Positions 19,746 through 30,927 of a stretch of DNA of 64,000 nt are shown one piece after another. Source of the stretch: Dacryopinax spathularia. Its lineage: Eukaryota > Basidiomycota > Dacrymycetes > Dacrymycetales > Dacrymycetaceae. Each line of letters begins with the position of its first letter. The stretch's first letter is position 1. Location of the stretch: positions 248,001-312,000 of the forward strand of contig JBBPFI010000004.1 of assembly GCA_037974965.1 (NCBI GenBank), in the 5' to 3' direction. Below the pieces are notes generated by a model. That model was not told the DNA's origin. It ran no database searches and was given only the letters and a program-made list of their open reading frames with translations. The translations under genes were made by a program, and so were the position numbers.

Positions 19746-21318
19746 CTATTCCTTGACAACGACGCACCACTCACTCGGGATCTTCCCATACTGCCGCCCT
19801 ACAATCTCCCTCAGCATCGTCCTCGTCACGGGCCCAGCGCCCTCCTTCCCACAAGGGATCATGATGTCTCGGCCCTGATAACCGATTCGATCCACGGGAC
19901 TGACAATGGCGGCCGTTCCTGCGCCGAACACCTCAAGTAGCCGCCCTTCCCGCTCAGCTTCCAGAACCTCGGCCATACTTATAGCCCGCTCGGAAACGAT
20001 CAGATCCTTCGGCAGACCCTCGATGGGCTGTTCTCCCGACGCGTGGGCACGCGCAAGCGCAAGAATCGAGTCTCGCGTCACGCCTGGAAGGATGATATCC
20101 TCCAAACTAGGTGTGACGAGCTCCGTCTTCCCGTCCTTAGTCCGGAGAACGAGGAACAGGTTCATGCTTCCGACCTCGGTGAGCAGATGCTCCGGACCGA
20201 GCAGCCACAAGTTTTGGTCGTATCCGGAATTGACGGCCTCGACCTGCGGGACGACCGCGGGCGCGTAGTTCAGTCCGACCTTGTACCCGCCTGTGCCGCC
20301 AGGCGCAGCACGGATGTAGTTGGAGGTGCCGAGCAAAGAGACGGGCTTGATCGAGGTCTTGTAATACGGTCCAACGGGCGAGCAGATCACATACAGCAGG
20401 GCCTCACTCGGTGGTCCGACGTAGAGGGTTGGTTGCGTTGCGACTGCGGAGTAGAATGGTTAGCAGCGTCAGGGAACAGTGGATGAATACAACGCACTCA
20501 TGTTCGGCCTGACGTACAAGCTGTGCCCTTCTTCCGTAGGGATCCAGTGCGAGTCCAGCTTCACGAGCTCCTTCAGGAGTTTGATCATCTCCTCGCCATT
20601 GAAAGCCTTCGTACACTCAGTAACGACTCCTCTGCACTCACGCTGGACGCACATACCGGAAGAGAGATTCGCTGCACACTCCGGTTCAACCGCTCCATGT
20701 TCTTGTCCGGCCGGAACAGCGTCACCTTCCCCTCCGGACTCCGGTACGCCTTCATCCCTTCGAACGCCATCTGCGCATAGTGCAGCCCCATTGCTGCGGG
20801 ATGCAGGCTCAGGTCGCCAACTGGTGAAGATAGTCAGGTCACATGCAGCGTATATGCGGGAAACGTGCGCACAGGGCTGGATATGAGGCTCTCCCCAGCC
20901 GGTAAGGCTCGACCATGGAATGGTAAGCATATGATCGGTCTGAAGAGTTCATAAGCATTGATACAATCTGCAAGTAGCTGTTCACAGCGGACTCACGAAC
21001 GTCGTGCCGAATGTCAGCTGCTCGGAGGGCGGCGGCGTCCCCGGCGACTGCGTGCGGGTGATCTTGAGTTTGCTCGCCTACACCACACTCATCAACTCCT
21101 TGCTCCCAATCCACATTCCTGAGAGCAGAGCGTACATCTATGTTGGGTAGCGTCGCCGGATCCGGCGCGCTAGTCGCATATCCTCGTCGTGCATGATTCG
21201 AGCTGGCACTGGCGAGGGGTGTGCAACGAACAACGAGGGTCCGCAGCGCTCGTCGTTGACCGGCCACCACGCCCACGCGTCCAAAGCAGCTCACCGACGT
21301 CCTCACAGCGGCGAACAT
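19746..21318 (-). CDS. bat1: Branched-chain amino acid aminotransferase, mitochondrial
   Basis: Six exons: 21318-21136, 21077-20997, 20939-20873, 20820-20657, 20606-20498, 20443-19746; 1302 nt, 433 residues. The first ~50 residues are Arg/Ser/Ala-rich without acids (TSVSCFGRVGVVAGQRRALR), typical of a mitochondrial presequence. Family landmarks follow: FGTTFTDHMLTIPW, GLHYAQMAFEGMKAYR, LFRPDKNMERLN, LYVRPNM, and GTGGYKVGLNYAP, whose lysine is the PLP Schiff-base residue. DSILALARAH and EVFGAGTAAIVSPV are also present. It is a class IV aminotransferase that interconverts Val, Leu and Ile with their 2-oxoacids, the last step of synthesis and first step of breakdown. No second (cytosolic) copy lies in the window. 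Confidence 0.95.
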
Positions 21319-24300
21319 CTCCCGAGTCTATAAACGAGCCAGCAGACGACAGCGAACAGCTAGCTAGTAGGGGACCGAACACTTTTGTTGTTCAACGAAT
21401 TCGGATTCTGCTTATCTCCTGCTTTTGTCGTCGCTGTACCCCTACTTGTAAGGGCCGCTTATCTTCCCGGGGCAAAGCCGACCATGCGGATCGCGCCCCT
21501 CCACCATTCAGCTGGTCGAGTCAGGCTGGTTATCCCATAATTCGAGGTTGTATTGAGGCGGGGCGGTGACCGTCTTGGCAATAATGCTACTAAGCATTGG
21601 CGGGGATGTTGGGATAAGTACGAAAGGAAGTGAGTGCTGACGCGATGGTTCAACGTCATCAATACGCCCGGGGAAACTTCTATTCTTGCCAAGCAGCGAT
21701 GTAAGGCGCGACCGGTGGTCTTACGATGTTGAAAGATTCACAGGAAGTGCAGGAGGGATTCTGCTCTGGGTTAGATACGTTCTTGTCATACGAATATTAT
21801 ATCGCGAATTAGTTGATGACGCTGCTAGTGAGAACACCGATACGGACATGGGAGCCCATGCAAGCACATCGTATCTCCTGTAGTGCAACCGGCTGCACCA
21901 ACCTTGAATCACTCCGCACACTTAGGTCCACCGTCGTACCAGTCAGAATATTGCGCAATCCCGCACCGCTTTCAGCCCAAGCTCCAAAACTCACTCCTCC
22001 AACACCCGATGATCCGATTTAGGTCTATTGACCCTCTCCAACCATTGATAGGACGGCCCCGTCTCCCCCTCCAACAAAGATCACGCCAATTTCTGCCACT
22101 TTCATCTGTGCGCGCTGGCAGGAAGACCAGCGGGGCTCCGCTTTATCGGCCATGTGGCTGGCAGGATGTTGGTGAAGTCGCTCTTCGTTAGAAAGGAAAG
22201 GTTGATCTGCTAAGTCGCAGAACACCGGTGTACGACGCATAGTCTACAGATGGTGCGTAGGTGATCTGCCAGATAGGTCCTCGGTCCGTGGGTCATTGTC
22301 TACGTTCGGTAGGAAAGCAGAATGACTCGGAATTCAACTTCCTCGGTAGTCAGGCTAGGTGGACAGCCAGGACGGGCAGGCTGTACCGATCTACACTCCT
22401 CGGCCGTGCTGGTCAAGAACAGAATTGACCAAAGATGCAAACACATCCTGTAGCAGTTTCCAGGAACATAAAGGACAAATAGAATAGCGTGGCTGGCAGT
22501 CTATCAATAGAAGCAGAAGACGAGTGAGCCGCCGGAAAGTTTGTTGGCAGCAGCTGAAAGAGTGCGTTAAGCATGCGCCGCGGTCCTTGACTGACCAGAA
22601 TCAGAATACCGGCCTGGCACGATCGCGGCTGAGTCGATCTCTAGTCCTGCAAGTCGGGTCCCACCTTGAGATCTCGAGACCGCGAGCAGTTTGAGCTTGA
22701 GGATGTTGTCGAGTCTCGCGGAAGGCAAACAGGGCGAGAGGCGTCTGAGTAGACAAGCCTCTGAGCATGGGAAGAGTAGTACAGCTCAATCCGCGGGCCT
22801 TGATCGAGGAACATTGCAGCTGAAGATTGAAAATCCAGTAAAGGCGCGACAACCAGCAGAAAGCGACCGAACCCGACGGCTCACGCGAACATGCACAATA
22901 TTTTTTGCCTGAAGACCTGAACGGCAGCGCACACCACTGCGCCTACTGATGTACTCCATAGCTTTCGCCGTTCGACGTAGCGAAGCACACTTCTCCTTTC
23001 ACAGGTCGAGAAAAGTCGACGGCCAGCAGGGTAGAAAGGATACCAGATCAAGTCAAAGCAGAAGCAAGCCTAAGCGCATTCAAGCAGGATGTCCACAGCA
23101 GGCAGAGAGCACAAGAAGCTACGGGATGAGTGCAAAGTGCAGCTCACCGCGAGCCTTCATCATGAAAAATCGCTCTTGGGATCACCCACCCTGATCGCCC
23201 CGATCAACCGCCCTCCTCAGGCTAGCAACCATCACTGATGAACAATTAATCATGGGCGTACAACGTGACGCGTCACCCCGGGGCGCGGCGCGTCAAGCCG
23301 AGCGAGCGATAAGCCCTCCATCCCATTTGCACGCATCAGCAAGCAAGCCCAGCTTGAATTTCAAGTTCTCTTCGCAATGCCGGGAAAGTAAAACGGGCTT
23401 GGCACACCAGATAAGTGCATTCAAGATGAAGTTTGCGTATGTGCGGGCAGGCGGGGGTTGTGATTGTAGGCGATCGGTGTGCGAAGATGAAGAATGCTGC
23501 GCGGGAGAGCGGTAGCGAGGCCTGCCAAGCCCTTACTTGAGCGGTCGGGAAACCGGTATCAACCGCCAATAATCCTCAGTAGACGACCAAGCCCATCGCT
23601 AGAAGGGGTTCTATTGGACGGACTCGGCAGCTGATGAAGTGAAGTGAACTATGTAGACATGATGCGGGCGAGGGATGACTCGCTTCCCATCCCGTAGTTG
23701 TGCGTGTTGATGGCGAACGATGTCGACCCCGCCAAGCCCGCGCGGACCGTCTTCCCGCCACAAACACGATACTTACGCGTCCCGCGTTCCCGTCCCGTCC
23801 AACTCAGACAACCGTCAGGCAGGTTGTTGTGAGTTAGTGACAGTGTTCGGGAGGAGTGGGAGATCCGAGGTTTGGCACGGTCCGCTGAAGGGTGAGGGGC
23901 GTCAGCAGACGTGTTCAGCTGTTTTGTGCGATGGAGTGGATGGAGGTTGCCTGCCGTTGGCAACTTGTGGTATGTGACCCCAGGCACGGGTCACGCCCCT
24001 CAAAATGTCTCAACGGTGCCCACCGTCCAAATGTATGTATGTACACCTGCTGCACAAGAGCGAACACAGATATAGACAGCAGGTGATCGGTCGTTCAACC
24101 CATTGTAAAAGTGGAACTCGACAAGCCTATCTCAGACCACACGAAAGCGCACAATGTAGAATTGAATTGAGCGCGGAAAATGATATAGTTCGCGGGAATT
24201 GGACCGCGCGGGGGTGGGCGGTCTAGGCTGTAGGGGCTTGGCACACGTGCGACGGCCGACACCGCCTCCGCCTCCGAGCTTACGAGCGTGGGGACCGGGG

Positions 24301-25458
24301 GCGGCGACGAAGTCTATTGAGCGTGTTGCTGGCTCGGTCGTGAGGACGCGTAAGATAGCGAGTATTAGCGATATGAAGAGCGAAAAGAGCTGGAAGGTTC
24401 TGTGAGAGTAACATTTGTGAAGGTTGAGTTTGCGCAGAGTGTGCTGGGTCTCGGGGATCGCCGAGTTTCTGTTTTAGGTTGCGCTTCGCGACCAGAAGCA
24501 ACAGAAGCAGGAGAAGGGTTCGAGCAGAAGCAGAAGTCCCGAGAAGGAAAGAGTGATGCGAGGGAAAGAGTTACCGCTGATCGGCGCGAAGCCGTTTACT
24601 TTCACGGGCGTGGAAGGTGATGAAGGGGACTGGGAGACCGAGGGAGGGGGAAGGGCGATTGCGATTGCGCCACTTAGCGATGATGCGGTGAAGGGGCCGG
24701 CAGAGAAGGGCTTGGAAGGGCGCTGCGGAGCGTACGCGTACGGGCGGTGTACTGCGTTTGCCTTTCCTGCTTTGAGCCTCTGGGCGAAGGTGAGGCGTTA
24801 CGCACGCCTTTTGCTGCGAAGCTGCGGAGCGCACCTTTTGGTATGCTGCTGGAGTAGGTAGGAGAGTTACTGGATATGGCTGTGTGCGCGCCTTTTCTGT
24901 GCGCTCCAAAGGCGAGACTATGCTGTGATTGGTTGAAACCTGGCGGTGGTGATGCGCCCCTTACAACCCTGATTGTCTCACCGGATGAGTTGGGTGAGGT
25001 GGTGTGTGCGCTTCCGAGGCGCGCCAAGAGAGGCGTCACCGAGGGGAAGAAGGGGAGAGAGAAGGTGCGCCACGGAGCGTGACATCCCCGCAATCGGACA
25101 TCTCAATGCAACTCACTTTCTGCCCCTTCCCTCAACCCCCCCTCCCTTTTGACTGCTGCTATCCGCCCTTCCCGCCCTCGACCACGCACCACTCTCCCTC
25201 AAAGTCACTTGATCCCGCTTTTTACTCCTCATCCCCCGCACACATCCCACCTCATCTCTGCCCTCTCCCTCTCTGTTACTATCACCTTCTCTCTCTCTCC
25301 TCTCTACGTCTAACTGGGTTGCTCGACCTTTATTCCATATTCACTGAGCATATATCTCTTATCATCAACCAACCCACCCACTCAGCACACAGAAAGAGGC
25401 AGCACCAGCGTGCCAAGCCAAACCCAACTCATCCACCACAACACGAGGACGAGAGAGA
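21319..25458. other. 4.1-kb gene-poor interval
   Basis: No open frame here has recognisable domains, good codon texture, or a spliceable neighbour. The right ~500 bp (about 25090-25458) is strongly C/T-rich on the plus strand and is probably the promoter/5' UTR of the next gene. I saw no tRNA A/B boxes, terminal inverted repeats or transposase motifs. It is the longest empty stretch of the window. Confidence 0.5.
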
Positions 25459-27492
25459 ATGGCGACAGCAAGCACGTCCTATCAATCCACGTCATCCCTC
25501 CTCTCCCCACCTCCCTCGGCCTACTTCCTCCCAGGAGGGCAATCCTCGTCCCCTCGCTCGGGCGGCATCCTGCTGAATGCATACCGCTCCTCCGCTTCTG
25601 CTTGCCCGCTCCCGACTCCACCTACGACCACCTCAGTGCTACAGCACTACCCAGCCCGAGCAGCCACCCCAACCTCCAACAACTCCTCCGAAGAGGACCG
25701 GGAGCGGGCGAACGGGTCGTGTAATGCTGGTGTAGGAGGGCAAACGGGTACACCGCGCAAGATCCGGTTCGCCCCTCTGCCAGACCCGCGGCGAGCAGTG
25801 GCGATAACGGAAGATGGGCGGGAGGTCGAGCTGGTCGAGGATGAGGGCACCATATCCTTTTCCGGCCCCGTAGCCGGGTCGGAGAAAGATGCCAGCCCAC
25901 CGCGGAGTATCGAGGAGCAGCTGCTTGGTTCCTCCCGACCCGGCTCCATAGCCTCTACGGAAGAAGACGACGAAGGAGGAGGAGGCGGAAAGCGGAAGTC
26001 CGGCCGACCCAGAAAGGGCTCTGGGTCGTGGGGATCTGCTACGAAGAGCTTGTTGAGCCCGTTCCTCGCTAAGAGCCCCGTGAAGGGCGGGTTCCTCTCG
26101 CCTGATACGGACGACGGGGACGATTATTGGAGTACGAAGCTTACGCGGCGGACGTCTACTGGCGGGTTGTCCGGCAGCAACCCGGTGCGGTTCGAGCGGG
26201 AGGTTAAGAGGAAGGAGGAGTTCCTTGGTGGGAGTGCGTTACGGCCGGCTGTGTCGGCCAACAGCGACGTGGAGAATTCGAATGGGCCTACGAGGCATAA
26301 GCGCGCTGCGAGCGCGGACAGGCGGAGGATGCTTAATGGTCGTGTGTACGGAGCGGGGAGGAACAAACAAACGAAGTACGAGGAGCCTGAGTTCGTCGAG
26401 TGGGGCTATGGGGGTATGGGCAGCCAGAAGGCGGCAGCAGCGCAGCAGAAGAGCAAGTGGGGCAGTGTGCAGGGGAAGACGGTGTATACTTCTGGCGGTG
26501 CGGCTACTGGAGGGGGCGAGGCAGGTAGCGGGGTGGACGAGGAGGACGATGGGAGCGGGATGGCCTGGGTCAGGAAGAGGAGGAGGGAGAGGGAGTTGAA
26601 GGCGCAGCAGGAGAAGGAGCGGGAGATGGCGAGGAAGCAGGCTCAGGCCCAGGGGCAGGAGGAGAAGGAGAATGTGCAGCAACAACAGCAGGTGCAGCAG
26701 CCCCAGCCTGTTCAGGCGGCAGTGGGCAAGCTACCCGCAAGCGCGCACAGCTCCGCTCGAACCACTCCGACCGCCTCTACACTCTCGTCTGCGTTCTCTT
26801 CTCGATCACAATCGCCCCAGCCTAGCACTCAGTCGGGGACCGCTACGGGCGCTAGCACCCCGCACGGCGATGAACACCACTATCGCGCTGTCAACCTACC
26901 TCCCCCACCGCAGCACCATCACCACCACCACCATCATCATCATCATCACCATCACCACAAACACCACGCCGAAAAAGATCACAAGCCCACCCCGCCCCCT
27001 CTCGCCCCTCTCACCAGCACAGACAGCGTAAAGCAGAAAGACTTCCTCGGCACGGAGCCCGCCTCAGCGAAAGGCGAAGCGAACAACACGCTCCAACTCC
27101 AGCTGACCCCCGCAACGCCAGTCTCGCCAGATGGGGAGGACAAGCTCCTCCAGCAGCAATCTACCAATACCAACGCGGCGCCGACGATGCTGGGCAAGCC
27201 ACTCTCGCCCTCGTCTTCTGAGGAGAGCGAGTCCGACTCCTCCAGCTCAGAAGACGAGGATGCCGATGCGGAAGAAGACGACGACGCGGACGCAGACGCA
27301 CTCGCAACCTCTCCCTCTCAAGGGGAGGTAAAGTCCGTCACTGGCAGTGCTAGTACGAGCAGTGAGACGGACGAGACGGAGAGCGACCTTGACGTCGAAG
27401 ACGAGATTGCGGGCGTTGCGGGCGTTAAGGGACGCTTGACCAGTGCGGGCGCGGGGGTGGAGAAGGTGTCGACGAAGGGGAGGAGGGGATAA
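25459..27492 (+). CDS. Uncharacterised Ser-rich protein with polyhistidine tract and acidic end
   Basis: Single exon, 677 residues, ATG at 25459 after a long CT-rich leader. Mostly disordered. Visible islands are: GTPRKIRFAPLPDPRRAV (~residues 97-114), EDGREVELVEDEG, a repeated GSWGSATKSLLSPF-type segment, an EPEFVEWGYGGMG segment, and GMAWVRKRRREREL followed by a Gln/Glu/Lys-rich charged helix. A run of about 16 His codons lies at about 26915-26966, and the last ~100 residues are an acidic Ser/Glu/Asp stretch. The basic islands and acidic tail suggest a nuclear protein, but that is inference. I recognise no named family; the islands would be the parts to search with. Confidence 0.75.
   Translation: MATASTSYQSTSSLLSPPPSAYFLPGGQSSSPRSGGILLNAYRSSASACPLPTPPTTTSVLQHYPARAATPTSNNSSEEDRERANGSCNAGVGGQTGTPRKIRFAPLPDPRRAVAITEDGREVELVEDEGTISFSGPVAGSEKDASPPRSIEEQLLGSSRPGSIASTEEDDEGGGGGKRKSGRPRKGSGSWGSATKSLLSPFLAKSPVKGGFLSPDTDDGDDYWSTKLTRRTSTGGLSGSNPVRFEREVKRKEEFLGGSALRPAVSANSDVENSNGPTRHKRAASADRRRMLNGRVYGAGRNKQTKYEEPEFVEWGYGGMGSQKAAAAQQKSKWGSVQGKTVYTSGGAATGGGEAGSGVDEEDDGSGMAWVRKRRRERELKAQQEKEREMARKQAQAQGQEEKENVQQQQQVQQPQPVQAAVGKLPASAHSSARTTPTASTLSSAFSSRSQSPQPSTQSGTATGASTPHGDEHHYRAVNLPPPPQHHHHHHHHHHHHHHHKHHAEKDHKPTPPPLAPLTSTDSVKQKDFLGTEPASAKGEANNTLQLQLTPATPVSPDGEDKLLQQQSTNTNAAPTMLGKPLSPSSSEESESDSSSSEDEDADAEEDDDADADALATSPSQGEVKSVTGSASTSSETDETESDLDVEDEIAGVAGVKGRLTSAGAGVEKVSTKGRRG
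26915..26970 (+). repeat. CAC/CAT triplet repeat (polyHis)
   Basis: A run of CAC and CAT codons inside the preceding gene, in frame, coding for about 16 consecutive histidines. The mixed codons suggest selection at the protein level rather than fresh slippage. Confidence 0.85.
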
Positions 27493-29021
27493 CATACGCT
27501 TGAAGGCTGGGACGTGCTGTATGCTCCACCAACCGACCTGCTGTGGATATGGACACCCTACCCACTGCCCTTGGGCGACGCATACCACCTACCCTGGCGA
27601 TGAGGCGAACGATACCTGCGATCAAGGATTCCCCGATATTTTGGTCTGCGTGCGAAACTACGGCCTACAAGATATATCAATTGGACTGGCTGCTTTACGC
27701 TTCCTCTTCATTCACTAAGAGACTGGCACAAGGTAGCTGGTCCTCCATTCGGCGAACAACGAGTACGAGAATCTGAAGATGAATGCTCGTTGTTGGTCAA
27801 GCCGGTCTATACCAACCCCCTGTGCAAGACGTGCCATCGGCATTGTCTGCAACCCCTTTCCACCCACTTCTCGAGCCACACAAGACTCATCGTAACCTTC
27901 ACCCCCACCCAATCCACGTTTGTACATCCATTCCATCACGCTTCCTCTTTCTATGTCTCCTTGTTTCGGTTTCTGGTTTTGGTCGTTCCTGGTCTGCTTT
28001 CCGTGTTCCTTTCATTCCGTCTGATCATTCACATTCCACTCCATTCCCATTCCACATTGCCAATCACAACCACAACCAACAACGAGTTCGTGTGCGATAG
28101 TATTTTCCTGTTGTATGAGAGTGTATAGGTGTTGTGTAGGTTGTAACTACTGGTTGATGCTCATCCATCTCCTGTCCTGCCTTCGTCTTCATCGAACCAC
28201 AAGATCCTACACCTTAGCCCTGCCTTTGTCGGCATCTGTGGGGAAGTCGTATCCGGCATATCATCTCCGACCCCCCTTCCCCCCAGAATAATGCTCGGCA
28301 ACATCGGTCCCATCCACATCGAGGGAGGCTGTATACCTTCAACCCTTGTTACGACATACCGTGCGGCCCCGTGCCCTCTCGCTTCACTGGCCCTCAGTCC
28401 GCCTGCCTTACGCCGGGAACCTCCTCCGCGGAGAAAGGTGCGACAGCCCTGCGACCTGAAGCGCCTTGCGGTGCATGAGCCTTGGTTGGGATTATCAATC
28501 CGGAGAAGGAAGCAGATTACTCTGCTGAGTTTTCTTGTAAGCCCAGCGTGAGTTGCGGTAGGTTGGTACGAGTGTTCGTGGGTGTGGTGGTTATCACCCT
28601 GCCTATTCAGTCCGGCCTCAGCTAGGAAGCACCCGGCATCGGATTTGCATCAGCCCTACCTGCTGGGATCGCAAGTCCCTTGAGGTCCGAGAACCCGCCG
28701 CCGCCCTCTCCCCTTCCTTCCAGAGACAGACCGGTCGGTATATATGCGCCTGCAGCCCGCCCTGCGCGCGCACTTCCTCTCCTTCTCTTTCTCTCCCCGC
28801 ACGACCGCTCGCACTCTGCCGCCCCTCTCCCGTAACTCCTTGTCGCCTGCAGCAGACAGGCTCCGATCTGTAAGCATCGTCTCATGCCTTGATGACCCTG
28901 CTCGCGTGCTCGCGCGCGGAGATGGCGGGACCTCACGCCCGACACCTCGTTCGTTCGCTGACACACATCGTTTTGTGGGAAATAGATATCTCGCACATTC
29001 ACGACCACTTCTGAGACTAGG
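27493..29021. other. Intergenic
   Basis: 1.5 kb holding the 3' region of the polyHis gene and the promoter of the glutathione reductase gene. A TATA-like TATATATG lies at about 28739, roughly 280 bp before the ATG, followed by a CT-rich stretch. Frames of 105-155 residues on both strands are low-complexity and not accepted. Confidence 0.55.
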
Positions 29022-30656
29022 ATGGCTCCGATCGAGAAGGCAAAGCCGGGCGAGAAGTATGATTTGATCATCCTTGGTGGTGGGAGTGCGGGGAGCGGTG
29101 CCTCCGTGAGTCCTTGCTGTCATGTTTGCCCGAGGTCATGGGCAGTGCTGACTGAGTGGATGGGGTGTAGAGGAGAGCGGCGATGTATGGCAAGAAGGTG
29201 GCGGTTATCGAGAAGGACGGCAAGCTCGGTGGGACTTGCGTGAATGTTGGTGAGTACATGCGCATATATGCTGCTTTGGCCATGTGCTGATAGTGAGGAC
29301 AGGATGTGTGCCCAAGAAGGTCAGCAAGGGCGCATATATGCTGCTTTTTAGCTTCTGAACGTCTTTCTAGCTCATGTGGTACGCTGCTGACACCGCCGAG
29401 CGCCTCCGTGCTGCCGAGTCCTACGGCTATCCAAACGCCGACTCCCTCAGCCACCAGTTCAACTGGGAGTACTTCAAGAAGAAGCGCGATGCCTACGTGC
29501 ACATGCTGAACGGCGCCTACGAGCGTAACTTCGAGAAGGAAGGCGTCGAGTTCCATGACGGTTTCGCCTCGTTCGTCGATGAACACACCGTCGCTGTCAA
29601 GCGCCGCGATGGTTCGGTCGACCACCTGACGGCCGACACGTTCTACATCGCTACCGGTGGTCGTCCGACTATCCCGAAGGACGTTCCTGGCGCTGAGCTG
29701 GGTATCACCTCTGACGGGTTCTTCGAACTCGAGCAACGCCCCCAGCGGGTATGCGTTGTCGGCGCTGGATATATCGCCGTTGAGCTCGCTGGGATCTTCC
29801 ACACGCTCGGCAGCGAGGTGCACCTCATGATCCGCTATGACAAGGTTCTCCGTACTTTCGATCCGATGCTCCAAGACGTCCTTACGGACTGGCTTGAGCA
29901 CACCGGTGTCAACCTGCATAAGAACACCTCGGTTGTCAAGGTCGAGGGCCAGAAGGGCGGCCCGCTCACGGTGCACACCAAGGCTGGCACCACGGTCGAG
30001 GTCGACTGCCTCCTCTGGGCTGTTGGCAGGCACTCGAACACCGACTCGCTCAACTTGGACAAGATCGGCGTGAAGACCAACCAGAAGGGCGATGTCATTG
30101 TTGATGAGTGGCAGAAGTCGAGCGTCGACCATATCTACGCAATGGGAGATGTGGCTGGCAAGGCGCTGCTGACGCCTGTTGCTATTGCTGCTGGGCGCAG
30201 GACCTCCAACCGCCTGTACGGCGGGCCGAAGTTCAAGGATGACAAGCTGTCTTACGAGAACATCCCTACCGTTGTCTTCTCGTGCGTAATTCAGCTTTTC
30301 TCAGTGGGTATGTATTAATCCTCTTCAGGCATCCTCCTTGCGGTACCGTCGGCCTTACCGAGCCAGAGGCTCGTAAGAAGTACGGCGATGACGCCGTCAA
30401 GATCTACAAGACCTCCTTCAAGGCTATGTACTTCGGCATGTTCAACGACGACTCTCACAAGGAGCCCACTTCGTACAAGGTCATCTGCGTCGGGCCGGAG
30501 GAGAAGGTTGTAGGGATTCACATCATCGGTATGGGCAGCGATGAGATGATGCAGGGCTTCGGTGTTGCGGTCAGGATGGGTTGCACGAAGGATGATTTGG
30601 ACAGGACCGTCGCCATCCACCCGACGTCCGCTGAGGAGCTCGTTACTCTCCGTTGA
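29022..30656 (+). CDS. glr1: Glutathione reductase
   Basis: Five exons: 29022-29105, 29171-29249, 29303-29319 (17 nt), 29371-30281, 30329-30656; 1419 nt, 472 residues. FAD-binding [13 protein letters not shown] lies at the start. The redox-active disulfide [13 protein letters not shown] is built across three exons. The NADPH-binding [13 protein letters not shown] (~residue 190) and the [16 protein letters not shown] motif follow. The dimer domain has [11 protein letters not shown], and the C-terminus [12 protein letters not shown] carries the catalytic His-Glu pair. NADPH-dependent reduction of glutathione disulfide; no mitochondrial presequence on this start, so the read isoform is cytosolic. 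Introns 2 and 3, which flank the 17-nt exon, share an identical 18-nt core (29260-29277 and 29330-29347). Confidence 0.96.
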
Positions 30657-30927
30657 ACGGCTTAATTCTTTCGGATGGTTATGGGTGTTTGTACGCGTTC
30701 GTTCCGTGGTAGACAGAAAGAGAAAGTAACAATGCGATGAGACTAAAGAAGCAAAGAGAATATGTGTGCTCATCCAGGTACTAGTACAAGTAAGGTAGCC
30801 GCATTGGCCCGGATATAGCCTGGCGCCCACGACTAAGCTTATCATACCGACTCTGTCGTAGCATATACGAGATGTATACAGCAAGACCGACCCCGCGCCC
30901 ACCATCCATCCGCGAAGACAGGCAGGC

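Noticed and set aside
20469-20930. Separate 153-residue gene inside the aminotransferase region
   Set aside because: It joins exon 3 with intron readings; the spliced model restores all family motifs instead.
28622-29123. Two overlapping ~150-residue minus-strand frames upstream of glutathione reductase
   Set aside because: Arg/Gly-rich low-complexity readings of a CT-rich leader; overlap the first exon antisense.
29068-30132. 354-residue open frame on the minus strand across the glutathione reductase gene
   Set aside because: It is antisense to well-conserved exons whose motifs are all in place; GC-rich coding commonly leaves the opposite frame open.
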